This document shows positions 8,824 through 17,367 of a stretch of 64,000 nt of DNA, piece after piece (position 1 is the stretch's first letter; each line of letters begins with the position of its first letter). Source of the stretch: Clostridiales bacterium (lineage in GTDB: Bacteria; Bacillota; Clostridia; Saccharofermentanales; Saccharofermentanaceae); NCBI GenBank assembly GCA_017509245.1, contig JAFWQC010000012.1:25259-89258 (forward strand), read 5' to 3'. The notes below the pieces were generated by a model. The model saw only the letters and a program-made list of their open reading frames with translations. It ran no database searches and was not told the DNA's origin. Both the position numbers and the translations under genes were made by a program.

Positions 8824-9842
8824 GTCAACTCACCCGTAACTGAAAATCTGTTAACCCTTTCAACAAATTTTTCCACTATATAAATATCCGGATTATCCGG
8901 CAGTTCCGTTCTTGCGGCAGCCTCTTCCAGCCTGTGCTCATATTCTTCGAGCATCTCATAAAAAGCGCCCGAAAATGTTCCGTCCTCCAGCATATAATCG
9001 CCCCGTCTGATCGACAGCAGAAGCGGCAGATCATCCGTCCTGTGAGTCCTTATCTCACCCTTTTCCAGGATATCTATTGCCATCATAAAAAGCCTGATAA
9101 GATGCATGGCGTGCTTGTTCAGGTGGTTATCGTCTTTCTTCTTATTGCGCTGCCCTATCTTGTCATAATCACGGATCACATTTCTCATCGTTCCCCACAT
9201 ATCCGAATAATCCCTGAGCGGCAGGTGCTTATAATCCGCATCAACAAAGATCTCCGTATCAAGATCAGGATTCTCCGCCTTGTCGATATAGATCCTTATG
9301 GTACCGTTGGCGCTGTTAGCATTCCTCCGGTTGAAATCCTCCAGCGCATTTCTTACGGAATTGAAAATGTGTTTCTCGCGATCGTTCTGCGGCAGCGTGT
9401 CTCTCGCAATCGCATTCTGAAGCCTTCTTAACTGAGCATCAGCATACCCTCCGAAAGTCTTTATGACGCGCTTGGACAAAAACAGCTGTGTGTTATCGAT
9501 CAGCTCCTGACCAATCTCAGTCTTTATGAGGTACTGGTCCTCATCAAGCCCAAGTATCTCGCAGGTGTTAGGATTGCAGTCAAGAAGCAGCCTTACAAGC
9601 TTATTAAAGCCGTAGATAACCGTGTCAGTCTTATCGTCTTCATACTGCTCAAACTCCGTCATTCCCAACAGATCCGACGGCATCATTAATGTGCACCCGC
9701 GAAAATCTATATCGCTTCCTTCATTGTTGGTGCCATAAGCATAACTGCCGCCCAGCCCAAGCAGAATGATGCGGTCACCCAGCCTCTCATTCGTCCTCAG
9801 GAAATCATATTCACTTGTATTCATTAATGACTTGAAATCCAT
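8820..9842 (-). CDS. Predicted nucleotidyltransferase, larger paralogue
   Basis: A second nucleotidyltransferase-fold protein (340 aa) with GGSYAYGTNNEGSDIDFRG near residue 31, matching the G-S-x10-DxD signature. The rest of the chain resembles the COG3541 group but is longer than the downstream partner. Both proteins share the fold and form a two-gene unit with a four-base overlap, which suggests a heteromeric or sequential activity. Function not known. Confidence 0.72.
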   Translation of the reverse strand: MDFKSLMNTSEYDFLRTNERLGDRIILLGLGGSYAYGTNNEGSDIDFRGCTLMMPSDLLGMTEFEQYEDDKTDTVIYGFNKLVRLLLDCNPNTCEILGLDEDQYLIKTEIGQELIDNTQLFLSKRVIKTFGGYADAQLRRLQNAIARDTLPQNDREKHIFNSVRNALEDFNRRNANSANGTIRIYIDKAENPDLDTEIFVDADYKHLPLRDYSDMWGTMRNVIRDYDKIGQRNKKKDDNHLNKHAMHLIRLFMMAIDILEKGEIRTHRTDDLPLLLSIRRGDYMLEDGTFSGAFYEMLEEYEHRLEEAAARTELPDNPDIYIVEKFVERVNRFSVTGELT

Positions 9843-9887
9843 GATTATTCCTCACCGCAAATCAGCCCGAAATCTTCCTAACCCTTC

Positions 9888-10010
9888 TTACAGTTTTTTA
9901 CCACCATACTGAACGGTAACTATATATACCCGCTTTTCGTCCTCATTAATCATATAAATAGCAATATAATTCTCTATAAGCAATAGCTTATATCCTTTTC
10001 CCGCATACCG
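9888..10010 (-). pseudogene. C-terminal remnant of a RelE/ParE-type toxin
   Basis: Between the nucleotidyltransferases and the repeat cluster, the minus strand has an open frame of about 41 codons ending in a TAA at 9888-9890. Its translation contains AGKGYKLLLIENY, AIYMINEDEKRVYIV and TVQYGGKKL. This is the pattern of the last strands of RelE/ParE toxins (YRxLxVxNYxxxYxxxxxxxxVxIxxVxxGxxxL). The N-terminal half is missing; the frame runs into the 68-base repeats at 10011. No antitoxin gene is visible. I read it as a decayed toxin. Confidence 0.5.
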
Positions 10011-10231
10011 GCCAACAAGAAAACATCCTTCAACTAGTTAATTTGGTCCAGCACTCTGTCGCGGTACGCCGTTCTCCCCGCCAAGTAAAAAGACCTTTGC
10101 AACTAGTTAATTAGTCCCGCACACAGTTACCGTACGCCGTTCTCCCCGCCAACAAGAAAACATCCTTCAACTAGTTAATTTGCCGCAGGCAAATTACTGT
10201 TCGTACGTTGAAGGATGTTTTCTTAGTTGGC
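10011..10231. repeat. Three tandem ~68-bp repeats ending in a nested hairpin beside tRNA-Arg
   Basis: Units start at 10011, 10080 and 10148 and share GCCAA...CTAGTTAATT...GTACGCCGTTCTCCCC. The third unit ends as a long imperfect palindrome: outer arms 10148-10171 and 10207-10231, enclosing an inner perfect hairpin (AATTTGCC/GGCAAATT, 10177-10195). It directly abuts the tRNA 3' end and may also terminate mfd-tRNA transcription. Confidence 0.8.
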
Positions 10232-10303
10232 GCTCCAAGCAGGAATCGAACCCGCATCTACGGTACCGGAAACCGCTATTCTATCCATTAGACTATTGGA
10301 GCA
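10231..10303 (-). tRNA. tRNA-Arg(CCG)
   Basis: The minus strand folds as a 73-nt cloverleaf: 7-bp acceptor stem (TGCTCCA/TGGAGCG, with a T-G end pair), anticodon stem GCGGT/ACCGT with loop TTCCGGT giving anticodon CCG, and the T-loop GGTTCGATTCC. CCA is not encoded. It follows mfd by 14 bases. Confidence 0.95.
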
Positions 10304-10317
10304 TTTAACTCTGCGTA

Positions 10318-13300
10318 TTATACATTATCGCCTTCGGGCTTGTCAGCAGGAGTCCTGTTTTCGCTCAGGATCTTAAGAAGATTGATGATCTCGGATACTG
10401 TCTTGTCCTGCTTTGTGGACGAAGGCTTGAAGAGCATGTAGGGCATGCTTCCCGTGGCGTTGATCGTTACTCTTGCGCCATAGAAATGATCGCGCATCAG
10501 TGCGCCCAGTGCCTGCATATCGATCTGAAGGTTCGGGTGCAGATAAAGCCTTGTGCCGGCATTCTTTATGGATGCTTTTACAAAGCCCAGAGGACCTGCC
10601 ATTGACCTTATGAGCGAGATACCGGAGAGGATATAAACTTCTGCGGGAGCGTCGCCGTAACGGTCCGTGACCTCATCGATGAAATCGCTGTAGCCTTCAT
10701 AATCAGAGATATCTCCGATACGTCTGTAGCAGCTCATTCTTGCAGCCTCATCCTGGATGTAGGAAGCAGGAATATATGCGTCGTAATCGACTTCGACGGA
10801 GAAGCCGTCGGTGCTCGACTGTGAGTGGCCCGTGATGAGGTCGGCATCAAGGACTTCGTCTTTGCCGGACTTCAGCAGACGCACTTCCTCATCCAGAAGC
10901 CTGCAGTAAAGTTCGTAGCCGATTACATCCATCTGGCCGTGCTGCTCGGCGCCCAAAAGGCTGCCCGCGCCTCTGACCTCAAGGTCGCGCATCGCGATCC
11001 TGACGCCGGAACCAAGCTCCGTGAATTCCCTTAATGCATTAAGTCTCTTGGATGCTTCCTCGTTGAGGGGGACATCCGCGTTATATGTGATGTAGGCATA
11101 TGCCTGCCTGTCGGATCTTCCGACGCGGCCCTTAATCTGATAGAGCTGCGAAAGGCCGAAGCGGTCGGCATTTTCGACGATGAGCGTATTAACATTGGGC
11201 ATGTCGACGCCGTTTTCGATGATGGTCGTGCAGACCAGAATGTCATATTTGCCTTCTATGAAGTCGGCGACAACATTTTCGAGACCGTTCTCGGGCATCT
11301 GTCCATGTGCGTAAGTCACGCGGACGCCGGGCATGCTTTTCGCGAGATTATCGGCAACTTTATCGATATCAGACGTTCTGTTGTAGAGATAGAAGATCTG
11401 GCCGCCCCTTGCGATCTCACGCATGCAGGCCTGGATAACAATCTGTTCGTCGTAGCCCAGGACATAGGTCTGGACGGCGCGTCTGTTGAACGGCGCTTCC
11501 TCAAGAACGGAGATATCCCTGATGCCGGACAAAGACATGTGAAGCGTACGCGGAATAGGCGTTGCGGAGAGCGACAGCACGTCAACATCCGTCTTCATGG
11601 ACTTGATCTTCTCTTTATGGTTGACGCCGAATCTCTGCTCCTCGTCGACGACGAGAAGGCCCAGATGCGGCGGTCTTACGTCATTTGAAAGAACTCTGTG
11701 CGTGCCGATGATTACATCGATCCTGCCGTTCTTGATATCGATGAGATTCTGTTTTATCTGCGCCTGCGGAACGAATCTTGAGAGCATGCATACGTTAACG
11801 GGGAAATCCTTTACCCTGTTCATGAAGTTCTCGTAATGCTGCTGCGCGAGAAGCGTTGTCGGCGCGAGCATTATTACCTGCCTGCCGTTCATTACCGACT
11901 TGAACATCGCTCTGAAAGCGACCTCTGTCTTGCCGAATCCGACGTCTCCGCAAAGAAGCCTGTCCATGGGCTTCTCGGATTCCATGTCCGCTTTTATCTC
12001 GTGGACGGCGCGGAGCTGGTCATCTGTCTCGACGAACGGGAACCTGTCTTCAAAAAGCTTCTGCTGCTCTTCGTCAGGAGCACACGCAAAACCCTTGTTT
12101 ACGCTTCTTGCGGCGTAGATCTTAAGAAGGTCATAAGCGACTTTCTTGATAGCTTCCCTTGCACGCGATACGGACTTTTTCCACTCGTCGCCGCCAAGCC
12201 TTGAGAGCTTGGGCTCCCTCTCGCCCGGTCCGACATATTTCTGGAGCGAATCGAGATTCTCGGGAAGGATATAGAGCGTCTCGCCCTTTGCGTAGGTGAG
12301 CTTAAGATAGTCCTTCCTGATATCTCCGACCTTCATGTTGATGAGGCCTTCGTAGCGGCCTACACCGTGCGTGTCGTGAACAACATAATCGCCCGGCGCG
12401 ATATCGCTGAAGAACTGTATCCTGTTGCCGCCCTTTTTCTTCTTGTCGGGGCGCTTTTGTTCAGAGCCGTAAAGCTCCTGCTCGCCTAAGACCGTTATCC
12501 CCAGCTTCGGATAGGTAAATCCTGCCGGGAGCGGCGCATCGATAATGCCGGCAAAACAGTCGTATTCAGCAAGACGCTCTTTGAGCTGCTCGTAACGTCT
12601 GCCGTGATGGGCAGCCATATAAACATTCTTATTGGCCTTGAGAAGCGCTGCGAGCTCTTCCGAACGGCCCGAAAAGTTATCGGCGGGAAATCCTGATACC
12701 GTATATGTCGTTCCGCCCGGCAAACCGTTGCCCGATGACTGGAACATGGACAATGTAACAATGTTATTCAGCTTATCCAGGGCCACCATCATCTTCGAAA
12801 GGTTCGTCATGGCAGACGGAGAACACGTCGGCGCAATGCCGATCTCAAATGAATCGCGGCACCTTTGTGCATATTCGCCCGCATAGGAATTCATTCTTGC
12901 GTCTATGTCGACCATCTCGTCAGCAAAGAACACAACTTTATCACTGTTAACATAGTCGATCGCAGTCTCAAAATCCTTGAGAAACAGGCCTGTCCAGCGT
13001 GCGACGCCGGAAGGTTCTACACCGTTTCTGATCTTCTCGGCATCACCCGTGGCCGTCCTTGATAAAAGCTCGGCCGCACGCCTTACTTCCCTCGTGGCGG
13101 TATTCATTTTCGCGAGATCTTCCTGAACACGGGACAAGATGAGATCAGCAATCTCATCACGCTTATCTTCCGGGAAAGCGTAAATGGAAGCAGGTACGGC
13201 CATGGTGTCCTCAAGCTGGCCTGTCGATCTCTGGGTCTCCCTGTCGAATGTCTTTATCTGGTCTATCTCGGTATCGAAAAAACTGATTCTCACAGGCTCC

Positions 13301-13875
13301 GTATATGACGGTGAATAGATGTCGACGATGTCGCCTCTTACCGAGAACTCGCCCTTCTCCATTACCTGCGGAACATTCTCATAACCGTTTAAAAGAAGAG
13401 CGGAGACAAGATCGTCACGGTCAAATTCCATACCGACCTTAAGCTTTATGATGCGGTCAGCAAACACCTTTGCCGGCTCAAGTTTATTCAGCAGGGCGCC
13501 CGCGGTGATAACTGCAGCCCCGAATCCGCCCGTAACAAGCTCTGAGAGCGCACCGGATCTCGTAAGCTCTAATTCCCTCGAAGAAGCCTCAGCGCTCACG
13601 AGAGACAGCTCTGAGGGCGTTAAAATGGTAACAGGGCCGTCAGTAAATGCCGCGCAGTAAGAAGCGGTGGTTCTTGCCCTGGCGCTGTCCGGTTCGATAA
13701 AGACTGCTTTTCGATCACAAAGACGCGCAAGAGCCATCGCAACATAGACCTTCTGTTCAGCACAGAGGCCGGTGATGTTAAGATGCTTTCCCGTCTTGAG
13801 ACTTGAGGAAAATTCCGAGGCGAGCTCTTTGTCGGATTCGATCCTGCCAAGAAGCTCTGTTAAACCATTATCCAT
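10318..13875 (-). CDS. mfd: Transcription-repair coupling factor Mfd
   Basis: ATP-dependent translocase that removes RNA polymerase stalled at lesions and recruits UvrA. At 1185 aa it is full length. Domains in order: UvrB-like N-terminal module, CarD-like RNA polymerase interaction domain (GDYVVHDTHGVGRYEG), superfamily-2 motor with CGDVGFGKTE, DEEQ, SATPIPRT and GRVGRS motifs, then the C-terminal TRCF domain. The ATG at 13875 overlaps the pth stop by eight bases, so the genes are co-transcribed and coupled. The glmU-pth-mfd order resembles Bacillus. Confidence 0.97.
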   Translation of the reverse strand: MDNGLTELLGRIESDKELASEFSSSLKTGKHLNITGLCAEQKVYVAMALARLCDRKAVFIEPDSARARTTASYCAAFTDGPVTILTPSELSLVSAEASSRELELTRSGALSELVTGGFGAAVITAGALLNKLEPAKVFADRIIKLKVGMEFDRDDLVSALLLNGYENVPQVMEKGEFSVRGDIVDIYSPSYTEPVRISFFDTEIDQIKTFDRETQRSTGQLEDTMAVPASIYAFPEDKRDEIADLILSRVQEDLAKMNTATREVRRAAELLSRTATGDAEKIRNGVEPSGVARWTGLFLKDFETAIDYVNSDKVVFFADEMVDIDARMNSYAGEYAQRCRDSFEIGIAPTCSPSAMTNLSKMMVALDKLNNIVTLSMFQSSGNGLPGGTTYTVSGFPADNFSGRSEELAALLKANKNVYMAAHHGRRYEQLKERLAEYDCFAGIIDAPLPAGFTYPKLGITVLGEQELYGSEQKRPDKKKKGGNRIQFFSDIAPGDYVVHDTHGVGRYEGLINMKVGDIRKDYLKLTYAKGETLYILPENLDSLQKYVGPGEREPKLSRLGGDEWKKSVSRAREAIKKVAYDLLKIYAARSVNKGFACAPDEEQQKLFEDRFPFVETDDQLRAVHEIKADMESEKPMDRLLCGDVGFGKTEVAFRAMFKSVMNGRQVIMLAPTTLLAQQHYENFMNRVKDFPVNVCMLSRFVPQAQIKQNLIDIKNGRIDVIIGTHRVLSNDVRPPHLGLLVVDEEQRFGVNHKEKIKSMKTDVDVLSLSATPIPRTLHMSLSGIRDISVLEEAPFNRRAVQTYVLGYDEQIVIQACMREIARGGQIFYLYNRTSDIDKVADNLAKSMPGVRVTYAHGQMPENGLENVVADFIEGKYDILVCTTIIENGVDMPNVNTLIVENADRFGLSQLYQIKGRVGRSDRQAYAYITYNADVPLNEEASKRLNALREFTELGSGVRIAMRDLEVRGAGSLLGAEQHGQMDVIGYELYCRLLDEEVRLLKSGKDEVLDADLITGHSQSSTDGFSVEVDYDAYIPASYIQDEAARMSCYRRIGDISDYEGYSDFIDEVTDRYGDAPAEVYILSGISLIRSMAGPLGFVKASIKNAGTRLYLHPNLQIDMQALGALMRDHFYGARVTINATGSMPYMLFKPSSTKQDKTVSEIINLLKILSENRTPADKPEGDNV

Positions 13876-14398
13876 TGGAGATGATCTCCTCGACCGCCTC
13901 GCACGCTTTCACGAAGGCTTCGTTCATCATGGGACGGTCATCCTTCGGAACTTCGGATAATACATAGTTAACGAGCTCCCAGTTCTCCGGAACGGGACCC
14001 GTGCCGATCCTTACTCTCGGAAATTCTTCCGTTCCGAGGAGCTGGACGCAGGATCTCATGCCGTTATGCGTTCCCGCACTGCCCTTGCCCCTGGTCCTTA
14101 TCGTACCCTTTGCTATATCGATATCGTCATAAATCGTGATGATGTTCTTAGGCGGAACCTTATAGAACCTGGATATCTCCACAAGACATTCACCGGAATT
14201 GTTCATGTAAGTGGTGGGCTTTATGATAATTACATCCTGCCCGTTTATCTTACCCTTGCCCCAAAGGCCTTTATACTTCTCTTTACCCAGAAAAATACCA
14301 TGCTTTTCAGCGAGCATATCCACAGCGAGATAGCCCATATTGTGCCATGTGTAAAGATACTGTTTGCCCGGATTGCCGAGCCCGGCTACTATCCACAT
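13868..14398 (-). CDS. pth: Peptidyl-tRNA hydrolase
   Basis: Releases tRNA from peptidyl-tRNAs that drop off ribosomes. The typical opening AGLGNPGKQY and WHNMGYLAVD (catalytic His near residue 19), the YDDIDI segment with the catalytic Asp, and GSAGTHNGMRS are present. Length 176 aa is slightly short of the common 185-195 but complete. It lies 19 bases downstream of glmU and overlaps mfd. Confidence 0.95.
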   Translation of the reverse strand: MWIVAGLGNPGKQYLYTWHNMGYLAVDMLAEKHGIFLGKEKYKGLWGKGKINGQDVIIIKPTTYMNNSGECLVEISRFYKVPPKNIITIYDDIDIAKGTIRTRGKGSAGTHNGMRSCVQLLGTEEFPRVRIGTGPVPENWELVNYVLSEVPKDDRPMMNEAFVKACEAVEEIISNG

Positions 14399-14417
14399 CC
14401 TTATGACCCCGTATGAA

Positions 14418-15833
14418 TCAGACCTCGGAACGCCTGTCGTCGAGTCTTATGTAATTCTCACCTCTCATACGGCTCTTGTCGGCAACCCAGTTCTCTTTAT
14501 TAAGCTGCTTGGATCTGCCGATACCGAGTGAGAGCGCGGGAACGTCGGATGTGATCGTGGAACCTGCCGCAATGTAGCAGTCCTTGCCCAAAACGACGGA
14601 AGAAACGATATTGGAGTTGCCTCCGATAAATACGTTATCCTCGATCGTACAGCCGATCTTGTCCTGACCGTCGAAGTTACATGTAACTGTACCGCATCCG
14701 AAGTTAACGTTGCGGCCGACCTTGGAGTCACCGATATAAGTAAGGTGACGGGCTCTTGTGTATTCGCCGATATCAGAACCCTTGACCTCAACATAAGCAC
14801 CGAGCGTGACATGATCGTCGATCTTGGATTCAGGTCTGATATGCGTATAAGGTCCGATACGGCAGTCCTTGCCGATCGTGCTTGAAGAAACTATTGAATT
14901 ATCTACGACGGTGCCGTCACCGATATCAGAGCAGTCGATTCTGGTATTCTCTCCGATGATGCAGTCCTCACCGATATTGGTGTTGCCGATAAGTGTTGTG
15001 CCCGGAAGGATTACGGTATCCTGTCCGATCTCAACCGCATAATGGATCCATGTGGCATTGGGATCAACGATCTCGACGCCGTTCCTCATGTGGCGGTCAA
15101 TGATCCTGTGGTTCATTATGTCTCTTACCTGTGCAAGCTGGATCCTGTCGTTAACTCCCCTTGTATCGTCGAAATCACATACAACGGCACCTACGGTAAA
15201 GCCGTCATTAATAAGGATTCCGATGGTATCTGTAAGGTAATACTCTTTCTGCGCATTATTAGCGCCGATCCTTCCCAATGCGGAAAGAAGCAGCGGTGTC
15301 TTGAACACATACATGGACGAGTTGATCTCTTTTACCTTGAGCTCGTCTTCTGTGCAGTCCTTGTGCTCAACGATCTTGATAACGTTGCCGTCCTTGCCTC
15401 TAATGATCCTTCCGTAACCTGTCGGATCGTCAGCCTCTGCAGTGATAAGGATGGCTGCGCAGTTGGAAGATGCCGATTCAAATGCATCCAGAGCCTTCTT
15501 GATGGTATCTGCTGATACCATCGGGCAGTCACCGGGAAGAACGATCGTAAGACCGTCTCTGCCCTCAAGGAAAGGAGCCGCCTGCATAACGGCATGGCCT
15601 GTACCTCTCTGTTCCTCCTGAAGCACATACGCGACATTCTCGCCTAAGATGCTTCTTATCTCTGATTGCTGTTCACCTACTATATATACCTGATCCTGGC
15701 AGCCTGACTCGAAAAGAGCATCAGCCACCCATTGGATAATCGGTTTGCCCGACACCTGGAACACGACCTTCGAATGCTTGGACTTCATTCTCGTGCTTTT
15801 TCCTGCCGCCATAACAACCGCACTGATTTCCAT
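14418..15833 (-). CDS. glmU: Bifunctional N-acetylglucosamine-1-phosphate uridyltransferase / glucosamine-1-phosphate acetyltransferase
   Basis: Makes UDP-GlcNAc for peptidoglycan. The N-terminal pyrophosphorylase starts with MAAGKSTRMKSKHSKV and includes VLPGDCPM. The C-terminal half is a left-handed beta helix of hexapeptide repeats with the acetyltransferase signature region (RPESKI, GxYVEVK, RHLTYIGDSKVG, NFGCGT). Full length at 471 aa. First gene of glmU-pth-mfd; an extended -10 promoter lies about 60 bases upstream. Confidence 0.96.
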   Translation of the reverse strand: MEISAVVMAAGKSTRMKSKHSKVVFQVSGKPIIQWVADALFESGCQDQVYIVGEQQSEIRSILGENVAYVLQEEQRGTGHAVMQAAPFLEGRDGLTIVLPGDCPMVSADTIKKALDAFESASSNCAAILITAEADDPTGYGRIIRGKDGNVIKIVEHKDCTEDELKVKEINSSMYVFKTPLLLSALGRIGANNAQKEYYLTDTIGILINDGFTVGAVVCDFDDTRGVNDRIQLAQVRDIMNHRIIDRHMRNGVEIVDPNATWIHYAVEIGQDTVILPGTTLIGNTNIGEDCIIGENTRIDCSDIGDGTVVDNSIVSSSTIGKDCRIGPYTHIRPESKIDDHVTLGAYVEVKGSDIGEYTRARHLTYIGDSKVGRNVNFGCGTVTCNFDGQDKIGCTIEDNVFIGGNSNIVSSVVLGKDCYIAAGSTITSDVPALSLGIGRSKQLNKENWVADKSRMRGENYIRLDDRRSEV

Positions 15834-15891
15834 AAATTGACCTCTGAAAATGAAATATTCGGGAATACCCTTATTCGGAATTACCCTTAGT

Positions 15892-15900
15892 ATTATAGCA
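15892..15900 (-). promoter_or_regulatory. Extended -10 promoter of glmU-pth-mfd
   Basis: TGCTATAAT on the minus strand (TATAAT at 15892-15897) with a weak upstream hexamer TTTAAT at a 17-base spacing. It lies about 60 bases before the glmU ATG. Confidence 0.6.
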
Positions 15901-15927
15901 AATCCATTCTTCTAATTAAATGAGAAG

Positions 15928-15956
15928 CCCTGCACTTTATGGGACAAAGTGCAGGG
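15928..15956 (-). terminator. Terminator-like hairpin after the dehydrogenase gene
   Basis: Perfect 11-bp stem CCCTGCACTTT/AAAGTGCAGGG with a 7-base loop. The tract that follows on the minus strand is only moderately U-rich (CTTCTCATTT). Position between the ldh stop (16011) and the glmU promoter fits termination of ldh. Confidence 0.7.
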
Positions 15957-16010
15957 ACTTTTACATTTCTTATATGATCACTAAGAGCCGTCAAATATGA
16001 CTTTCTCTTA

Positions 16011-16964
16011 TCAGAGACCCTCAACGGAAGCGATAGCCTCACGCATATTTGCCTCAGATTTCTTGAGGAGAGCGTACTCTTCATCAGTAAGACGCATGTC
16101 GATGATCTTATCAACGCCGTTAGCACCGATGAGTGCAGGAACGTCAAGAGTAACACCATTGATGCCGTACTCGCCGTTAAGTCTTGTGGCAACTGTTCTG
16201 ATAGTGTGCTCGTCTTCTGTGATGGATCTTAAAAGTGTTGCAGCACTTACAGCGATACCGTTGAATGTAGCACCCTTGAGCTTGATGATCTGAGCGCCGG
16301 AAGACTTTGTCTGCTGTGCGATCTCATCCTTAACATCCTGTCCGAAAGGTACGCCGATAGCTTCTGCATACTCGTCAATACCCATACCTGCAACGTGTGT
16401 ATGGCTCCATACAGGGAACTGTGTCTCACCATGCTCGCCGAGGATATAACCGTGAACGTTTCTTACGTCAACGCCGAGCTTTCTGGAGATAAGGACTCTG
16501 AAACGTGCGGAGTCGAGGTTTGTGCCGGAACCGATGATCTTGTTTGACGGAAGTCCGGACCACTCTGCAACCTTATATGTTACGAGGTCGCAAGGATTGG
16601 AGATGACCATGATGACACCCTTGTTGTAGTGTTCCATGATGCTGTCTGTGATAGTGTGTGCGAGCTTGACGTTCTTCTTTGCGAGGTCAAGTCTTGTCTC
16701 TCCTTCTTTTCTCGGAATGCCTGCAGTGATGATGATGCAGTCTGCATCCTTAACATCAGAATAATCGCCTGCGTGAATGTACATATCACCGATGAACGGA
16801 AGTCCGTGGCTGATATCAAGAGCTTCACCTAATGCCTTTTCCTTATTGACATCAATAAGAACGAGCTCAGAGCAGAGCTGCTGCATTGCGATTGCGAAAG
16901 CGGTTGTTGATCCTACCGCACCTGCGCCGATAATGGCGACCTTAGTTCCTTCTTGTTTATACAT
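16011..16964 (-). CDS. ldh: L-lactate dehydrogenase-like 2-hydroxyacid dehydrogenase (lactate or malate)
   Basis: NAD-dependent enzyme interconverting a 2-keto acid and its L-hydroxy acid. The NAD motif GAGAVGST, NPCDLVTY, GSGTNLDSARFR and the catalytic LGEHGETQFPVWS place it with L-lactate dehydrogenases. However, the specificity loop reads AGIPRKEGETRLDL, with Arg85 where lactate enzymes have Gln (position 102 in standard numbering). Arg there is the malate dehydrogenase residue, while KGAT retains the lactate-type Thr. I name the gene ldh by overall similarity but leave the substrate open. Single gene with its own terminator. Confidence 0.85.
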   Translation of the reverse strand: MYKQEGTKVAIIGAGAVGSTTAFAIAMQQLCSELVLIDVNKEKALGEALDISHGLPFIGDMYIHAGDYSDVKDADCIIITAGIPRKEGETRLDLAKKNVKLAHTITDSIMEHYNKGVIMVISNPCDLVTYKVAEWSGLPSNKIIGSGTNLDSARFRVLISRKLGVDVRNVHGYILGEHGETQFPVWSHTHVAGMGIDEYAEAIGVPFGQDVKDEIAQQTKSSGAQIIKLKGATFNGIAVSAATLLRSITEDEHTIRTVATRLNGEYGINGVTLDVPALIGANGVDKIIDMRLTDEEYALLKKSEANMREAIASVEGL

Positions 16965-17367
16965 AGCTTTAATGCCCCCTTTTGTAGCAATACGAATAAT
17001 ATCAAGAACCCTCTTTCAAATAAAGTCATTATTCGTTAGGATTTTTACCTAAAATTTGCTCTGGGAAAATGCCCTGAAAGTGTATTTTGATAATTTGATA
17101 ATCAAAGTTTTTCCTTGATTTTGCAGGGTTTTACGGGCTTTTTGGTCCTTTTAATCGAATTGACGGTTTTTACAAGAGCAGAGATAATGAATTCATAGAA
17201 GAGGCACTACCCAACAGGCGGTTGTCCTCAGTGATCAGGTTAAAAAATAACCGCACTTTGGGCGGGGGCGGCTTATTTCTTTGTTTTAGAACAAAGATCA
17301 ACAAAAACGGCGCAAGACCATTGGTCCTACGCCGCTTAATTATTCAATTATATTCCGCTTAAGAGGA
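16965..17367. other. Intergenic region between thrS and ldh
   Basis: No gene seen. It holds the thrS terminator (17303-17334) at its thrS end and the ldh leader, with a GGGGG-type ribosome site, at the other. A hairpin-prone stretch lies near 17245-17260 (GGTTA...TAACC). Nothing else is recognised. Confidence 0.5.
17303..17334 (-). terminator. thrS terminator
   Basis: On the minus strand CGGCG-TA-GGACC pairs with GGTC-TTG-CGCCG around an AAT loop and is followed by five U residues. It lies about 35 bases beyond the thrS stop. Confidence 0.85.

Noticed and set aside
10011..10231. CRISPR-like repeat array
   Set aside because: Only three degenerate units of about 68 bases, no short identical repeats with unique spacers, and no cas genes.
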